This document shows positions 24,658 to 25,006 of a DNA stretch of 25,006 nucleotides, piece after piece. The notes under the pieces are model-generated. The model did no database searches. It saw only the letters and a list, made by a program, of their open reading frames with translations, and was not told the DNA's origin. Source of the stretch: Ruminococcaceae bacterium UBA6364 (GTDB lineage: Bacteria; Bacillota; Clostridia; Oscillospirales; Acutalibacteraceae); contig DJRI01000176.1 of assembly GCA_002440045.1 (NCBI GenBank), positions 7,811 to 32,816 of the forward strand, in the 5' to 3' direction. A program made the position numbers and the translations under genes. How positions within the stretch are numbered: the first letter of the stretch is position 1; each line of letters opens with the position of its first letter.

Positions 24658-24662
24658 TCCCC
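24658..24662 (-). promoter_or_regulatory. Shine-Dalgarno GGGGA deciding the GTG start at 24651
   Basis: GGGGA on the minus strand is 6 bases before GTG at 24651. It supports this start for the initiating transferase. Confidence 0.65.
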
Positions 24663-24723
24663 GTAATTTTTGAAAATTCAAGCCATATCCCGCAAAAAAG
24701 TACTAAACGGGCATTCTTTGATA

Positions 24724-24752
24724 ATTATATCATTGTTTTTCTAAAAAATCAA
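24724..24752 (-). promoter_or_regulatory. Main operon promoter, sigma-A type with extended -10
   Basis: On the minus strand, -35 TTGATT (plus 24747-24752) is followed after exactly 17 bases by a perfect -10 TATAAT (plus 24724-24729), preceded by TG one base away (TGATATAAT, an extended -10). The start is expected near 24717, giving a leader of about 65 bases. It is placed to drive the block from the initiating transferase to the NTP_transf_5 gene. Confidence 0.75.
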
Positions 24753-24902
24753 CATAATCTATTCATAATTCTGTATACTCATTCGTCCAAATCAGCCATA
24801 ATTTGCCGTGCGGATTTATTGAATTTGCCGATATTTCTGTAGAATACCACAAGAGACGTTCAATTCTTTGGACAAAATGCACTTAATTTTCAAAATCCCG
24901 CC

Positions 24903-24946
24903 AAAAGAAAAAGCCGCCGCAGGATGCACTTGCTTCAACCTGCGGC
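24903..24946 (-). terminator. Rho-independent terminator of the gene beyond the right edge
   Basis: In minus-strand sense, GCCGCAGG and CCTGCGGC form a perfect 8-bp GC-rich stem around a 15-base loop, followed by GGC and a T-rich run (TTTTTCTTTT). It insulates the polysaccharide operon from whatever is transcribed leftward from outside the window. On the plus strand a TTTTT run also follows the stem after a few bases, so weak bidirectional action is possible. Confidence 0.85.
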
Positions 24947-25006
24947 TGCCGTTTTTAAGCATAAGAGGGTCGAACCAATACGGTTTTAAAAAGCCCTCTT
25001 TTCGCC

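Larger units (their letters stand above)
24652..25006. other. 355-base non-coding region upstream of the operon
   Basis: It holds the terminator, the main promoter and the 5' leader. Between about 24760 and 24900 I see only AT-rich sequence with a weak extra hexamer pair (TTGGAC, 17 bases, TATGAA). At 24963-25000 AAGAGGG faces CCCTCTT around a small inner AACC/GGTT pair, which may be the end of an upstream transcript. No convincing gene is present. Confidence 0.6.

Noticed and set aside
24820..25004. Open minus-strand frame running through the terminator
   Set aside because: It crosses a perfect hairpin and T-run, has no ribosome site, and its translation resembles no protein family.
24960..25006. 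Possible tRNA 3' end (GGTTCGACCC on the minus strand)
   Set aside because: The bases around the T-loop-like phrase do not pair as a T-arm, and there is no matching acceptor end.
1..25006. CRISPR array, insertion sequence, integrase or phage genes
   Set aside because: No spaced direct repeats, transposase motifs or terminal repeats were seen; all genes fit polysaccharide synthesis.

Overview
The window holds most of a large surface-polysaccharide (capsule or exopolysaccharide) gene cluster. All 23 genes I can support lie on the minus strand, so transcription runs from right to left. I think the host is a Gram-positive Clostridia-type bacterium (Bacillota, possibly Oscillospiraceae/Ruminococcaceae-like). 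The reasons are strong GGAGG-type ribosome sites, several GTG starts, sigma-A-like promoters (TTGATT-17-TATAAT), an EpsG-type polymerase and a chain-length/tyrosine-kinase fusion protein. The taxon is inferred from gene style only.

Layout in transcription order. (1) 25006-24652: non-coding, with a rho-independent terminator for a gene beyond the right edge and a near-consensus promoter. (2) 24651-21000: the initiating phosphoglycosyl transferase, an aldo/keto reductase and a split transketolase (N and C subunits). The reductase and transketolase are the only genes here that look like sugar-precursor enzymes. (3) 20999-14670: six glycosyltransferases (three GT4, three GT2). (4) 14647-10271: EpsG-type polymerase, a Caps_synth/GT32-like transferase and two GT2 enzymes. 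(5) 10255-2434: Wzx-type flippase, a membrane acyltransferase, a Stealth sugar-phosphate transferase, another GT4, a membrane-anchored metallophosphoesterase, a second acyltransferase and an NTP_transf_5-family protein. (6) 2433-1: a second promoter, then an anchored extracytoplasmic Ig-like protein overlapping a Wzz/BY-kinase fusion whose tyrosine-rich tail is cut by the left edge.

Likely working model (inference): the phosphoglycosyl transferase starts the repeat unit on undecaprenyl phosphate. Nine GT2/GT4 enzymes plus a Caps_synth enzyme extend it, the flippase exports it, the EpsG protein polymerises it and the BY-kinase sets length. Acyltransferases and the Stealth enzyme add acyl groups and sugar-1-phosphate links. 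Genes are tightly packed, with seven 4-base ATGA overlaps, so the 22-kb block probably acts as one long coupled operon. A possible extra promoter lies before the transketolase pair.

Most noteworthy are the transketolase/reductase pair as the only precursor genes, the Stealth/phosphoesterase/NTase group, the Ig-like protein tied to the kinase, and the kinase's position at the far end under its own promoter.
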